Shown here one piece after another: positions 11,023 through 23,043 of a stretch of 64,000 bases of DNA. Below the pieces are notes generated by a model. The model was not told the origin of the DNA. It searched no databases and was given only the letters and a program-made list of their open reading frames with translations. The stretch is from NCBI RefSeq assembly GCF_030272615.1, contig NC_081412.1, positions 345,521,870-345,585,869 of the forward strand, given 5' to 3'. The position numbers were made by a program, and so were the translations under genes. The first letter of the stretch is position 1. Each line of letters opens with the position of its first letter. Origin of the DNA: Cryptomeria japonica (taxonomy: Eukaryota > Streptophyta > Pinopsida > Cupressales > Cupressaceae).

Positions 11023-12315
11023 ATCCTCCCTTCCCAAAAATTCCTGTCCTCAAGCAATCAAGATTCAGATACTGCAAGATTTGTTCACTTTCCCAAGTAG
11101 CATCCTCTAAGGGTAAGGTCATCCATTTGATGAGATATTCCTTAATTACTTTGCTTTGGAACCTCCTTTCTCTGACGTCCATAATAACATCAGGAACTAA
11201 AACCAATCTGCCCTCCTCATTTAATAGTGGAATCTTTAGTGATGAAGTGATATGTTGCTCAAGTGCCCTTTTTAGGCAAGAAACTTGGGACACATTGTGA
11301 ATTTTACTGTTTTTAGGCAACCAACATGTAAACTACTTCACCAACCCTCTGTGCAATCTTGTAAGGGCCATAGAAGCAAAGCTTCAACTTCTTATCACCA
11401 CTCTTCTTCAAAGAAGATTGTTTATAAGGCTATAGGCGTAGGAAGACTAAGTCACCCATTTGAAAAATTCTCTCAACTCTGTGCCTATTCACATAAATCT
11501 TCTGCTGATTTTGGGCACTATGAAGATTATTCTTAAGTGATTTAAGGATGTCTAAGTCTCCTAAATCCAATCCTTTGCCGTAGGAGCTCTGTTGTCCCCA
11601 AATGCCAAATCTACAAAAAACATAGCATCATATCCATACAACACCTGATCCAAGCCTTGAGCTGCCTCACAATATAATTGCATAAATACCATTCCACCCA
11701 TTTGTCAACAATCTCTATTTGATAGTCTCTTTGGGGGTGGTAATTAGTGCTCAAGGTCAACTCTATGCCTGCCAACCTTAATAGCTATGGCCAAAAGATA
11801 CTAAGAAATTTGCTATCATGATCACTGACAATGTTCTTTGGTAACCCATGGAGTCGAAACACCTCTTTGAAAAACAACTCTACAACCTAAGGTGCCTTAT
11901 ACTTAATATGGCAAAGAAATGGGCATATTTGGTCAACCTGTCAAGTACCACATTGATGCAATCTTTGCCCTACGCTCCACGAAGTCCTATAATAAAATCC
12001 ATGGATATAATTTCCCACTTCTGCTTAGGAATGGGTAAAAGTTGCAATAGACCTACGAGGAAAGTATGCTCTGACTATTCTAGTGACAAGACATACACTC
12101 ATGAACATGCCGCAAGACATCATCCTTGAGAAGCTTCCATGAGAATCTCTCTTTGATTTGCTTGTAGGTTTTGAAATAACCTGGATGTCCTACAAGGGAG
12201 TGTCATGAATGGACCTCATTTTATTTTTCAATTTCGACTTGGGCACCAAGTAAATCCTATCCTTGTAGTAGATGACACCATCTACCACCTTGTACCTGTC
12301 ATCTAGAATCTTGCC
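11018..12315 (-). pseudogene. Chromovirus integrase with chromodomain, 3' half
   Basis: Read on the minus strand, this is the downstream part of a Ty3/gypsy pol gene. Near 12290-12130 is the integrase zinc-finger region, with two His and two Cys in the HHCC order (GHPGYFKTYK, then HECMSC). The core follows in several broken frames. At 11320-11018 a 100-codon frame ends in a chromodomain: EYLIKWMTLPLEDATWE keeps the W and aromatic positions of plant chromoviruses. The frame runs through the polypurine tract and stops at the first bases of the LTR. The chromodomain of such elements is thought to guide insertion to marked chromatin. Several frameshifts and stops make it a pseudogene. Confidence 0.8.
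12311..12315. other. Target-site duplication of element B, left
   Basis: TTGCC here and at 16329-16333 flanks element B. Ignoring B and one copy brings the interrupted chromovirus pol reading frame back into register. Confidence 0.85.
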
Positions 12316-12588
12316 TGTCATAACCCCTCTTTGGACATTGGATTATTGTGATTAAATAAATTGGATAATTAAAACATTTATTAATTAACATTTAATAATA
12401 TTGGAAAATCGTCTCATAATTAATTACCATTGATAAGATCAGATCAGAATTGTTATCAAGTTATAGGAAGTAACATTTGTGTTCTTTATGGTATGCCTCC
12501 CAATCTGCAGGCGACATCTACAGTGCGAACTCCAACCGTAGGCTACAATCTGCGTACAGGTAAGAGGGGTTAAGAAGTCTTAAGGTAT

Positions 12589-12626
12589 ATATGTGTGTGG
12601 ACGTGTGTGCCACACACACACATATG
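12589..12626. repeat. GT/AC microsatellite hairpin
   Basis: TATATGTGTGTGG and CCACACACACACATAT face each other around ACGTGTGTG, so the tract can fold into a hairpin. It lies inside element B. Confidence 0.6.
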
Positions 12627-12989
12627 CATTTTTATGAATACATATATCTCTAATGATTACTTATATGAATGTAGCAATAAAGATAGGAATCTATGTAGAA
12701 TATGTATGTATATTTAGGATCATTAGAAAGATTAAAGAATATGTAAATGAAGAGGTAAATTATGGAATGGAAAACAGTAATGAATTATAAAATGTAATAT
12801 TAATGTGATTATATGATGAAGGTTATAGGGAAGAAATTCCCTTAGCCTAATGGAGGGATTATGATAATCCCTTGAGGGCAGTATATACTGAATATCTATA
12901 TGCATATATATGGCTTGGTTGACTAAGTTCATCCAAGAAGAGACGGATCTGGCCGGTCCCCTCTGAGGACTTGGATGATGGGATTCATC

Positions 12990-13770
12990 ATCCAAGGCAA
13001 GGAATTGACATAGGGTCCCCTCTGAGGAACATCACTCGCTATGGCAACTGTAGGTCTGCCATTAGTGAGGCCAAAGGAGAGTAAACCACTCCTGGACTTG
13101 ATAAGTGCTACGGGCGTCTCATTGCGTCTAAATCCTTTGATCTCACTGAGGAAGTGAATATGGAGAAGGCTAATGCATACACAAACATTTATTGAAATTA
13201 CAAGACAGTATTGAATTGCATTATTAATGTGATTTTAAGATCACAAGGATTAGTCCCATAAAGAAACCATGGATTAATTATTAAGTAATGATGAATGGAT
13301 AAATTGCATACCAAACCCAGTAAGATACAAGGGAATAGGGTCATGAGATAGCAGGAACTAGGCCTCTGTCAGGTAGGCAACCCACTGTGGATGACCGAAA
13401 ATCTGCCACAAGTTGGGCCAAGGGGGAGTGTACCGCTCTTGGGCCTGATAAGCGCTACGGGCATCCTATTGCACCTACTTCTCCTTGGTCTCACTAGGGA
13501 ATGAGTATGGAATTATCTCATTGATAACAGTATAATCTTAAAGAAATTGACTAATAATAGATGTATACTTCACATTCACCACTAGTGTGGGAGAGAGATA
13601 GAGCAATGAGGTCAGCAGAAACTAGGCCTCTGTCAGGTAGGCAACCCGCTGTGGATGACAAAAAGTCTGCCATCAGTTGGGCCAAGGGGGAGTGTACCGC
13701 TCTTGGGCCTGATAAGCGCTACGGGCGTCTCGTTGTGTCTAAATCTTTTCTCTTTCATTAATGGCGAATA
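12990..13770 (+). repeat. Three tandem copies of a GC-rich segment in element B
   Basis: The words GGCAACCC..TGTGGATGAC, CAGTTGGGCCAAGGGGGAGTG and GATAAGCGCTACGGGC recur at about 12990-13140, 13345-13500 and 13610-13745. The GATAAGYGCTACGGGC word starts near 13100, 13448 and 13711. The second and third copies are closest. Each ends in a T-rich stretch (TAAATC..TTT). The frame 13561-13761 covers one copy and looks accidental. Confidence 0.75.
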
Positions 13771-13984
13771 GGGAGTTAAGCATAGTCCATTTAATTAATA
13801 CTTGAAGGAAGTATCCAAACATTGTGCTATCTATCCTCTTTGTCGATACGGCTAATCAGACTCATTATATTTATTCCATTTGAAATTCTTAAATACTCTA
13901 CCTGAGATCACCAACTAGATTGAGTGTTTATGTTTTGCATCAAGCAAGTGTTGATTTATGTTTTTACTCATAACAAGAAAGAAA

Positions 13985-14120
13985 TTTCACAATGTGTGTA
14001 TTCACATGTATACTCCGTGTCTGCATATATGTATGCTTCGTGTTTTCCATGTGTATACTTTGTGCCTTCCACGTGTATGCTTCGTGTTTCCCATGTATAT
14101 GCTCTGTGTTGTTTAACTCA
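13985..14120 (+). repeat. Short tandem repeat, ~28-bp unit
   Basis: About five degenerate copies of CATGTGTATACTTCGTGTCTTC-like units occur, with the words ATGTATAC, TTCGTGT and TTCCATG alternating. They lie upstream of the polypurine tract of element B. Confidence 0.65.
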
Positions 14121-14195
14121 TGTTGGTAGATGACTTAGTTGAGGAAATTAAAATAAACATTTGCTTGAGGACAAGCAAATTCGGGAAGGGCGGAC

Positions 14196-16328
14196 TGTCA
14201 TAACCCCTCTTTGGACATTGGATTATTGTGATTAAATAAATAGGATAATTAAAACATTTATTAATTAACATTTAATAATATTGGAAAATCGTCTCATTTA
14301 TGAGACTTCACGATTTTCCTCTAATATATAATTATTAATGTTTATTATTATTTGTTATGATTATTATTTATTATTACTGTTATATATGATTATTATTTAT
14401 TAATAACAAATAAGATTTAATATAAAATTTATATTTCTTAATATTAAATTCATATTTATCAAATAATAATAATATAAGTAATATAAATAAATAATAATAA
14501 TAAAATAAATATCCGGTAAGTGCATACGAGTAAAGATAACTATTTTTATATTATTTGTATTTACTTTGCATAACCACCTCAAACTTTCATATGCACTCCA
14601 TTGTTATGTGCGGATTCAGATTCGATGGTGTGCGTTATTAAGATATTAGCTATACGGAATTTACACTATACTAGGTATAGTAATATTATGATCAGCAATT
14701 ATGAGACGTTACAATAGTGATTAATTACCAGCATACACCGATTGGCAAGAAGGCTAATCGTAATTTATATAGCCAACCAATTACATATGGGAAGAGGAGA
14801 TCAACATAAAGATAAGAACATCGGTTAGTATGATGAAGTGGTGCGTTTACAACCTTAGCAAATAAAGATGTCTCTATCTTCAAATGGTCACATCCGATGG
14901 AATATATATAATTAATCATGTCATTGCCAGAGGGCATGGAGGGGGTTTATATAATGTTTTCTATTCCAGTCGGAAGAGTTCTTAGGAAGGCCGAAGGCCC
15001 AAATACCATATCCACAATCCCAAAGGGGCATATATCAGAGATGGCACCCTTATTGTATGTCGTTCAAACACAACAATCAGAAACGGCACAATTGCTTGCA
15101 ATAATACTCAGACTATTAAGCGGATCAGAACTATTATTAGTAGGTTACAGACAGTAATATTGGTGTGCTTAGTGGTATGTGTGGGCTGTACTTAATCTGT
15201 ATGCTTAATATATAAGACGATTGCATTCTTATACAGAATTAATAATGAAATTAATTTAGAAGAATAATAAAAATAATAATAGTAATAAAATTGTAATTAT
15301 TACAATTTGTTTATGAAATGTCTGCAGTACAACAAATATTATAATACTATTTTAAAATAAGTAATAATATAATTATAGGGAATGATATAATGGTTGTAAT
15401 TATTATAATAATTTATAAGAGTTGCCCTCTAGTATAATATATATATATATATACTGACTGAAAATAAATAATAAATATATATAGAAATAGTAATTTGAAC
15501 GAATAAGTTAATATAAGATTATAAATCAGATCAAATGTGATGTTTAAGATAGTTTGTCTCCTAATCAATTGGGTTTAAGTCATAAGTATGTTGATATGAA
15601 CTAATTAGGGTTAAAATAGGTCTAAACCTAGTAGGGGACATTACATGTAGGAATTATTAAACTTAATAATAATAATATAGTTTTAATAGTAATAATAAAG
15701 CTGTAATTATAATTATTATATAGTGTAATGATATTACGTGAGAAATTATTCTTTTAGACTGACCTTCAGCAGACTTATAAAGGAAATTCCGAGATAGGCA
15801 AATTACATAATACTAGTATAAGAGTGAAACATATGTAAAGCCAATGTATAGAACATAAGAATGGCAGACCAGATCTGTTATGTGTCAGATTTGTCTGCCA
15901 CATTACTATATTTACTTATTTATGTATCTATATAATTAGAATGATCAATGAGGGATAACATAAAGATGGATAATAATAAATATTAATATAATAATTACAG
16001 TTATTATTAATATAATAAAAAGTAGTTATTAATTAGTAAATAAATAAATATTTATTAAATCACCAAAACAAAGTATTTATTAATTAACTGATAATAAAAG
16101 TATTTATTAATTAAAAAATAATAAATGCGTAAATGATTTATCAATCAAAATTAGGATTAATTATTTAGTATGGTAAGATAGCTAGTATTTGATAGACACA
16201 CAAAAAAGGTAGAACATCCTAGGTTGGATTGATGTTAAGATAGTTTTGTCTCTTAATCGATTGAGTTAATATATTGGAATCAATTAATTACGATTAAAAC
16301 TGCCTTGAACCAAGTTGGGGACATTACA
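14196..16328 (+). mobile_element. 3' LTR of element B, with internal duplication
   Basis: It starts TGTCATAACCCC after the purine tract at 14181-14195 and ends GGGGACATTACA at 16328. Very AT-rich. Near the start, AATATTGGAAAATCGTCTCAT faces an imperfect complement. A similar terminal segment (AGATAGTTTTGTCTC to GGGGACATTACAT) occurs at about 15546-15647 and 16237-16328, indicating a duplication of roughly 0.68 kb within the LTR. Confidence 0.7.
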
Positions 16329-16333
16329 TTGCC
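16329..16333. other. Target-site duplication of element B, right
   Basis: TTGCC, matching 12311-12315. Confidence 0.85.
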
Positions 16334-16480
16334 ATCTACCCTCATGCATGCAAAAGTATTTTTGGAATACTCAATTAAAATATGAGCCTTCCAATTAGCT
16401 GAAATCTCTGCTAAAGAGCAAATAGTGGGTTTCCTAGAAAGAGCATGTAAAATCCCAACTCCAAATCTCCACCATTTTTT
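16329..16480 (-). pseudogene. Chromovirus RNase H C-terminal fragment
   Basis: On the minus strand this reads HALSRKPTICSLAEIS and on to the point where element B begins, matching the end of the Ty3/gypsy RNase H (the ALSRKP motif of the connection to integrase). The upstream RT and gag are absent: a few dozen bases above, LTR-like sequence begins. It belongs to the same pol gene as the integrase at 11018-12315, interrupted by element B. Confidence 0.75.
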
Positions 16481-17606
16481 TTTTTGCTCTTTGTTTTTCT
16501 CAAGTTTAAATATCAAACAATATAACAAATAGTTGGTTTGCATTCAGTTTACAGAGTCCTTTGATGTTGCAGATTGTTTAATATTGAATGGATTTGGATG
16601 AAGAAAATCTTGTAAGTGTTCATAACTCCACTTGATATTATTAACTGATGAGTGAGCACAAAAGAAAACAGAACAATTTTATTACTGAAATATAATTCTG
16701 CTGTACAAAAAAAGATTGCAGGATATAGACAAAGAGAATTCTGACCTTTACTAGTAGATTAAAACACTTACGAAGTCACAAAACTTTACATTCAGCAACC
16801 TCCAACAAGTGGAGTTGTCAACAACCCACAAGTAGCCATGTAGAATTGAAAATCACTGTCCTCAAAGGTAGATAAGAGGGCTGTATCTTCCAACGTTAAC
16901 ATAAGGAGTGAAATCATTGCTAAACTAAGACCACGAACTGCAAGGAATTTCATGCTAGTCCAAGTAGTATTCACACCGACCTCCTATATTGGTCGACTAG
17001 ACAAATATGAGATGCCACACCCAACATGGGTCACTCAACCACACGCCAAGATTTACAAAAATATCCCATCCACACAACACTCACTCCAAGCTAACATATG
17101 TACTTTGCAGCCTGGAATAATACTAAGCGATCAACACAAAACTCTAAACCCACACCTCAATCGTGGATATTGGTTAGTAAGGATAAGAAAGTCATGCCTA
17201 AAATACAAGAAAATGTCTCCATAAAATCGCTTACCATTGTCCAAATATTAGCACCCAACTAAAAAGTAAGAACTCTTTCTACGATGTCCAAAAACTTTTA
17301 ACTATTGGTTCTCAATGCAATGATTTATCTTGCAACCCCCTTAAACCTTCAACTAATAAATTTGTCTTGTTTACAAGACTTCATGAATTTCATAAAACTC
17401 CAAATTTTGAATCCAAGTGCGAAATTTGTAGGATTCCACCTACTACCAGCTAGGGAGGATGTTTCACCACCAAAACTAATATTCTCCAAGAGGGTTTCCA
17501 TCCTCAAGAAGGCTGAGATGAACCAATTTCTATCCCTTAGAATCATAAGAGTTTCACCAGAGGAAAATAGGATAATCTGCATAATACAAATGGGCTCACA
17601 AAACCT

Positions 17607-17615
17607 CCTTTTATA
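17607..17615 (-). promoter_or_regulatory. TATA box of the split LTR
   Basis: TATAAAAGG on the minus strand, followed by AGGTTTTGTGAGC as in the LTR at 43952. Confidence 0.55.
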
Positions 17616-17689
17616 CTTTCCCTGCTAAACTTTCTAGAAGATACATTTTAAACTTCACTTTTAATTAAAAAAGACTCCGTTTATGAAAT

Positions 17690-17694
17690 AATAA
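17690..17694. other. Target-site duplication of composite G, left
   Basis: AATAA directly before TGTAATGTCCCC; the same five bases follow the right end at 34105-34109. Confidence 0.65.
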
Positions 17695-18517
17695 TGTAAT
17701 GTCCCCTTTTCCGCTCTAGTTTGTTTTGGGGACTGTTGGCCAATCTCGAGACCCATTGGTCAATCGGAAGCAGAATTAGGGTTTCCTTTTTTCTAGGAGG
17801 ATGTGTTGGCAATTTTGGTGGCTTGCATGTTGGAGTTTTACAGTTTTGATTTTGGATTCCTTCTGGGTTTTCAGAAAGCTTCGCAATGATGGTACATGCG
17901 TAGCAATTAGTGGAGTTTGGTAAACTTACTATTTTTAGTAAGTTGCGACGGTTGCTCAGAATGTGGTTAATATGCATTTGGAAACACTCACTATTTTTAG
18001 CAGTATGCTATTTTTAGTAAGTACTATTTTTAGCAAGGTTTCAACAAGTTTGTTCAGATGGCTATTTCCGGTAGGTCAGTTTGAGCAGTTGGTCTTCCAA
18101 CATTTTTGGAGCTATTTTGGCAAGTCTGAGCTTATGTTGGGCGAATTCATGGTTGAGGAAAAATATTTTATAAGTGAATTATTAATAAGGCAAGATGGAC
18201 GCCTTAGGAAGAAAAAGTTAATTTTATGAAATAATTCACACTTACTTTGGATGCCATAATGCACTTTATTGATAATTTTTATAAAGTATCATATTCAAGA
18301 CATAAGGTGGGCGTCCATTTTGGAGATATTTCATTTTAAGATTATAACCTTTAAAGTGTCCAAGCAATAGTTGATTTTGGCGTCCCTTTTGGAGGAATAT
18401 ATGATTTGAAATAAAGGCAAATATTATATTGCTTTGGGCGTCCAAGTTGGCATTTGACTTCATTTCATTTCATGTCAATTTGGAGGGAGTTGAATCTGAA
18501 TTTGGAGCTTCAAAGGC

Positions 18518-18528
18518 TATAAATAAGA
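18518..18528 (+). promoter_or_regulatory. TATA box of the LTR in composite G
   Basis: CTATAAATAAG, about 0.8 kb into the LTR, in line with the TATA positions of sibling LTRs. Confidence 0.5.
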
Positions 18529-19346
18529 GTGCTGGGCTCTTGTTTTTGGTATCCATTGCTAATATAACAAAGTGTTACCAAAATTATTACAGACTCTTTC
18601 TTCAAGGGATGCATACCTCCTAGTGCGTTCAGTTTCATGCTTGAGAGGTAGCGCCTAGTTGAACCTTGCGACTGTTTCTCATCCAGAGGAATAGATTGAG
18701 CTCAACGAAGATGAAGATATTTGTAGTTTTCTGAATTTTTGAGTGTGTTTTTTCAGTTTTGGAGTTTGCTGGTTGCGTAGAGCTGAAAGTAAAATTCGTT
18801 CATAAGTCTCTAGGAGTCCAGTCGCCGCTTCTAGGTATTTTTCCTATGTCTTCCTCTATGTTAGGTGATTCATTTTGCTAAGTTGCGTGGGTTTTGGAAA
18901 TGATTTGGATTTTCTAGAGAAAATCGCCCTACTTCTCAGGCCGTACCATGCTGGAGAGTGTATTGGAAAGCGTGTAGTGATGATTTGATCCGAATTGCAG
19001 CGGTTTGTTGGTTTGGGAGTGGACGCCTTGTCTCTTGGACCCCTTTGCATTTGATTTCACGTCATTCATAGCTGCGTGGACGAAGTTATGAGCATTTAGG
19101 TGAATTCTATTCTTGCTGGTCTGTATTTTCAGATTGTTGTTTTTCATATCAGACTTGGGTTATTTACTTGTTTAAGTACTTTTCATATGCTGGATAGTTC
19201 TTACTTGTTAGAGGATTGATTCCTAACATTTTGGTGTGTCGGGATATCATATTTCTGTTGTAATCTGCAAGCTAATGCTCTCATTGTAACACTGAATTCA
19301 GTAGTACTGATCAGCCTTTATTTAGTTACATTTTACATTTTGTATT

Positions 19347-19592
19347 CCCACTGAAAAAGTGGAAGAGGATGGCCTAGCCGCCTATTTGTTAGTTTTAGAA
19401 GTTTTCATAGTCCTTCCGCTGAATAAGTGGTTGAGTGATCTATTTCCATGTTTGTAATGACTGTCCTCCCACTGAATAAGTGTTTGAGTGATATCATTTT
19501 CAGTATTGTAATAGCTGTCTTCCCGCTGGAAAGTGGTAGAGTGATTTTAGATTTGAGTTGTTCTTGCCTGCTGAACAAGGGGAAGGGGCTGG
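19347..19592 (+). repeat. Degenerate tandem repeat in LTR
   Basis: Five copies of a C-C-x-CTG-AAxAAGTGG-AGAG-GAT motif occur at intervals of roughly 45-70 bp. Confidence 0.6.
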
Positions 19593-19752
19593 CTTGCCGC
19601 CCAGCATTGTACTTCAGTTTGTCTTTGGAGCTAATGATCCCCTATTCACCGTATGCTCTCACCTTCCCATATTGGGCTCTTGGTGAACAAAAAGTGGAAG
19701 GGTTCCTTTTCAGCAGCATTGTATTTCACTTTCCTAACCTTAACGGGTGCTA

Positions 19753-20450
19753 TGAAGGGAAGACATCCAGGAAAAAGAAAGACAGATCCTCTGAAGAGGA
19801 CTCCTCTGACGGAAGAAGCAGCGACGAGGGGTTGAGTAAAAAGGTGCAAGCCCTTCAGAAGGATATGCATCGCATGATGAAGGAATTCAAGAGCATGAAG
19901 GGAAGCACCAGCAAAAATGAGGAAGTATGGTGTGCAAAATGTAAGGAGGAAGGCCACACAAAAGGCTCCTGTCCAAAAAAAGCCTTCTGCGATATTTGCC
20001 AAGTGTTGGGACACTCTACCAAAGAATGTCCCTACAACATGAAGACACGCGGGAACCAAGTGCTCTTCACCCAAGAGCAGCCGCCAGCGACAGTAGGCAC
20101 ATCGCAGCCTCAAGCCAACACCATGGCATCATCTAGCAGTTACAGAGGTAACTGAAGGGGAGGAAGAGGCAACGACAATAATAGCAATAATCGGAGTCGA
20201 ATGCAGTATGATGCCAAGGGACGACCGATGATTCAGTGTCGGGCATGCAACCAGTGGGGACACTTTGTGCGGGATTACCAGAAAGAGGAGGCATCGCAAC
20301 ACTTGTGCAGATGGTGTGGCCCTGGAGACCACAATGAGACAATTTGCCCCAAGCCAGGGGTTAACCTCCTCAACATTGAGAAGACTGGTGAGAAAGAAGT
20401 ACTGGCAATCACCCGTGCTCAGACCAAAAAGGCCACTTATCCCGACCCCC
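19753..20450 (+). pseudogene. gag nucleocapsid unit 1 (first part, split by element J)
   Basis: The frame encodes a Lys/Ser/Asp-rich lead (KTSRKKKDRS), a short helix (VQALQKDMHRMMKEF), two consecutive CCHC knuckles (CAKCKEEGHTKGSC and CDICQVLGHSTKEC), an Asn/Arg/Gly linker, a third knuckle (CRACNQWGHFVRDY, whose last Cys is changed to Tyr) and CRWCGPGDHNETIC. CCHC knuckles bind RNA in gag nucleocapsid. One TGA interrupts the frame at 20153-20155. The frame enters PDP and is cut by element J. The remaining ~133 bp of the unit lie at 31872-32004. Confidence 0.8.
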
Positions 20451-20451
20451 A

Positions 20452-20801
20452 TGTTAGGGTAAATAACTTATGTTAGCAAGAAATAATATTTATAAGTGTG
20501 TTTATGTTGTGTTTATGGTTATGGTTGTCGCCGAGAGGTTCCCGTCGGGTAGTTGGGAGTTGGTGACGGTTGGCAACTTGGCCAACCGTCGGGTCTTTAT
20601 ATTGTCTAGATGGAAACTCGGCAGGGGAGATTATGGGGGGACATTGGGGACACTTGAATAAAGATATAACTCTTCTGGTCTAACTAGTATCATTAATATT
20701 TATGTTGTGATGTATGATTGTTTTGTTACATGAGTATTTGGTACGTGTGGAAGACACTGTGTTATCTGTTCATTCACCAACCTTACATTAAGGACTAAAC
20801 A
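20452..20801 (+). mobile_element. 5' LTR of element J
   Basis: It runs from TGTTAGGG to CTAAACA and is repeated at 31534-31871. A TTTATATTG word near 20597 may be the TATA box and AATAAAG at about 20658 the polyadenylation signal. It carries an 11-bp partial duplication (GTGTTTATG repeated) absent from the 3' copy. Confidence 0.9.
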
Positions 20802-20804
20802 TTT

Positions 20805-20817
20805 TGGCGCCGTTGCC
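20805..20817 (+). other. Primer-binding site, Asp tRNA type
   Basis: TGGCGCCGTTGCC, three bases after the 5' LTR, is the Asp-tRNA primer word used by Athila-like plant elements. Confidence 0.75.
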
Positions 20818-20837
20818 TGAACGAACCTGGAGATAAC

Positions 20838-21438
20838 TATGGTGGCAGGCGGAAGGAATTAATGGGCCAACCATTCAACCAACAATTAATTGTCGTGAAC
20901 AGCGACACGCATGAAGAGAGTACCGCAGAAGAGGAATGAGAGGATCAATTGATGACAGACTTGGTAGAGTTGTGGGATGTGTCGGTCACGCAGTACGTGC
21001 AGAGAGAGGCTCGGGAGAGAGCCGTCTTGGAAGGCACGATACGTAGTGAACTCATCGTCAGCACTCCTGTCTTTGACGTACTTGGAAGTATTCTAAGGTT
21101 ACTTGCTAGAAATTTGGTTGCACTCCTAGACTGAAGGGAGGGAACGACACAGGAACTCCGGCAACAACAAGTACTCCGAAGGTACGAGGAGCGAAGCCTT
21201 AGGGAGAAAGAGGAGAGGGAGGCTAGTCAGCGCCGTACCTCTGGCACTTGATGCCCCTACGGCCAAACAAAGACAAACGTACCACTGCCACCGAAGGAGT
21301 AGACGAGGGAACTGTACGGAGATCTCTCCGCATAAAAGAACAGGCCGAAAGGAGACGGCGGCTAAGGGAGGTCGTTGACTCGAAGAGTTCGGAGAAACAC
21401 AACAGAAGTCGAAGTCGTAGTCGGGAGAGGCAAAGGCC
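20838..21438 (+). pseudogene. 5' leader and decayed gag N-terminal region of J
   Basis: Several overlapping frames are open only briefly. Arg/Glu-rich stretches (REARERAVLEG; RSRSRERQRP) suggest a charged gag N-terminus broken by frameshifts. No start codon can be chosen with confidence. Confidence 0.4.
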
Positions 21439-23043
21439 GTGTATGTGGAAGGAGTTGGCGGAGGTCACAGGAACCTGCCACTTCCAGACGTAGTGGAGGA
21501 AGATCTCACCGACCAAGCCCCACACTCGACGTCAAGTGAAGAGGACTCCGGAGCCGAGTCGAAGAGCAACCCGTCGGAATATTCTGAACAAGGAGAGGAG
21601 GCGGTACTAGACCTGCATGAAGAGATCGCCACTATTTTTAAAGCAACATTATTTGGCATTAAGAATTTGTCCTTGTTAGAGGGTATCAAAATAGGAGGGT
21701 CAGATCCAGAAACCTCGGGAAGGAGGGACTATAGGAGCGAGGGTGACCAAAGCCCTGCGGACAGGGGCCCAACCAGACCAAGAGCGTACCGTACCTTCCG
21801 GACACATAATACCTTTCCGACATATAGCCATTTCCAAGAGCTACATAAAACCGTCCAGACAAGAACAATGGCACACACCCTGGAGAAGCAAAAGCTTCCA
21901 AAATTCATGGGCGACGGGTCAAAGGACCCCGTACGACATTGTAAGACATGCATGACCATTTGGGAGGCAAATGGCCAGGACGACCGAGATTACTGGTTGG
22001 AGGCATTCCCAACCACTCTGCGAGGAATAGCCATTGACTGGTATACGAACCTCGATGCCCAGTATAAAACATCCTGGAGCAATCTGAAGAAGGCTTTCGA
22101 AGAAGAGTTCAAACTCGTACGGGACGACAACAAAATTGTGGCGGAGATTTACAACACCAAACAAGGAAAAAATGAAAGCGTACGCGCATATAACAGAAGG
22201 CTAAGGGAACTACTTAACAAAATGGAGAACCAGTCGACGGTTGGCCTCAAGAAGTGATGGTTTGTGGAAGGATTGGTAACGTCCCTAAGACAGATGATGA
22301 AAGTGGTCCCTCCGCCATCGTATGATGAAGCATACAACTGCGCGATGGATATTGAAAGTTAAAACAAGACATCCAGGGGGAAGAGACGGGTGAGCGACGG
22401 TGACAGTACAGATGAAGACAGCGATGGGGGGTCCAAAATCGTGCAAGCACTCCGGAAGGATATAATGAGGATGATGAAGGAATTAAATGGTGACAAGGAA
22501 AGTAGCAGGGAAGGAAAAGAACTATGGTGCACCGACTGCAAGACTGAAGGACACACTAAAGGAAGTTGTCCCCGCAAAGTTTTCTGTGACATCTGCCAAG
22601 TAATGGGACATTCCACTAAGGAATGCCCGTACAACTTGAAAGCACGGAGCACACAAGTGCTCTACACCCAACTCGACCAAGCCACATTGCCGGCGACACC
22701 TCCGAAGCCAACAACAAACTCTGACGCATCCCCTGGAGGATACAGAAACAATCGGCAGGGTAACAATAGATCCAATAATAACACACCAAGGAGTAGAATT
22801 CAATACGACGTGAAGGGGCGACCCATGATTCAATGCAGGAAGTGCAACAAATGGGGTCACTTTGCGCGGGAATGCCAAAACGGGGGTGATGCAGGAAGTT
22901 TGCTGTGCAGATGGTGCGGCCCAAGAAATCATGAGGACATAGTGTCCAAAGCAAAAAGGGGTGAATATGTTGGACGTGGAAGGACCGGGAGAAGGCGTTT
23001 TGGCAATCACAAGATTGCAAAACAAGAAAGCCATGTATCTTGA
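21439..23043 (+). pseudogene. gag of element J: capsid and nucleocapsid
   Basis: One frame runs from 21439 to 23043 and is broken only by TGA (22255-22257) and TAA (22360-22362). After an acidic Ser/Glu lead, the capsid-like domain (about 21870-22240) has the usual plant gag pattern: LPKFMGDGSKDP, then WLEAFPTTLRGIAIDWYTNL and the FEEEF helix. From 22500 come CCHC knuckles CTDCKTEGHTKGSC, CDICQVMGHSTKEC and CRKCNKWGHFAREC. Both stops differ from a Trp or Gln codon by one transition. Near 22940 the frame shifts by one base, so the last knuckle and the link to protease are out of register; relatives at 20340 and 32600 have no such shift. Confidence 0.85.

Larger units (their letters stand above)
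12316..16328 (+). mobile_element. Non-autonomous LTR element B nested in chromovirus A
   Basis: The 4.0-kb element starts TGTCATAACCCC and ends GGGGACATTACA, with TTGCC on both sides. Its first ~100 bases (12316-12417) recur at 14196-14296, where they follow a purine tract (GGGAAGGGCGGAC); this marks the start of the 3' LTR. The 5' LTR is cut short after about 100 bases. Between 12417 and 14195 there is no gag or pol, only tandem repeats, so B depended on another element for movement. It interrupts chromovirus pol between the RNase H end (16543-16334) and integrase (12310-11018). Confidence 0.85.
16560..17694 (-). mobile_element. LTR second half, minus strand (split by composite G)
   Basis: Read on the minus strand from 17694, it matches the LTR at 43273 from about position 43850 onward: TATTATTTCATAAAC, then TATAAAAGGAGGTTTTGTGAGC, then TTTCCTCTGGT. 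The first half of this LTR lies at 34105-34563 on the far side of composite G. The two halves meet at an AATAA duplication. The lower boundary near 16.56 kb is uncertain. Confidence 0.75.
17695..19752 (+). mobile_element. LTR at the left end of composite G
   Basis: It begins TGTAATGTCCCC. A TATA box (CTATAAATAAG) lies at 18518-18528. Near its end five degenerate copies of CCCACTGAATAAGTGGTTGAGTGAT occur at about 19347, 19416, 19468, 19522 and 19567. No Met-tRNA primer site follows; instead the sequence passes straight into a gag nucleocapsid unit at 19753, so the true LTR end and primer site appear deleted. Confidence 0.55.

Noticed and set aside
12990-13770. CRISPR-like reading of the three repeated GC-rich segments
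   Set aside because: Units are long, diverged and part of a plant LTR element; no short identical repeats with unique spacers.
22930-22975. Programmed frameshift between gag and protease of J (A run followed by GGGG)
   Set aside because: Sibling units at 20340-20400 and 32600-32660 read through this point without a shift, so a simple one-base mutation is more likely.
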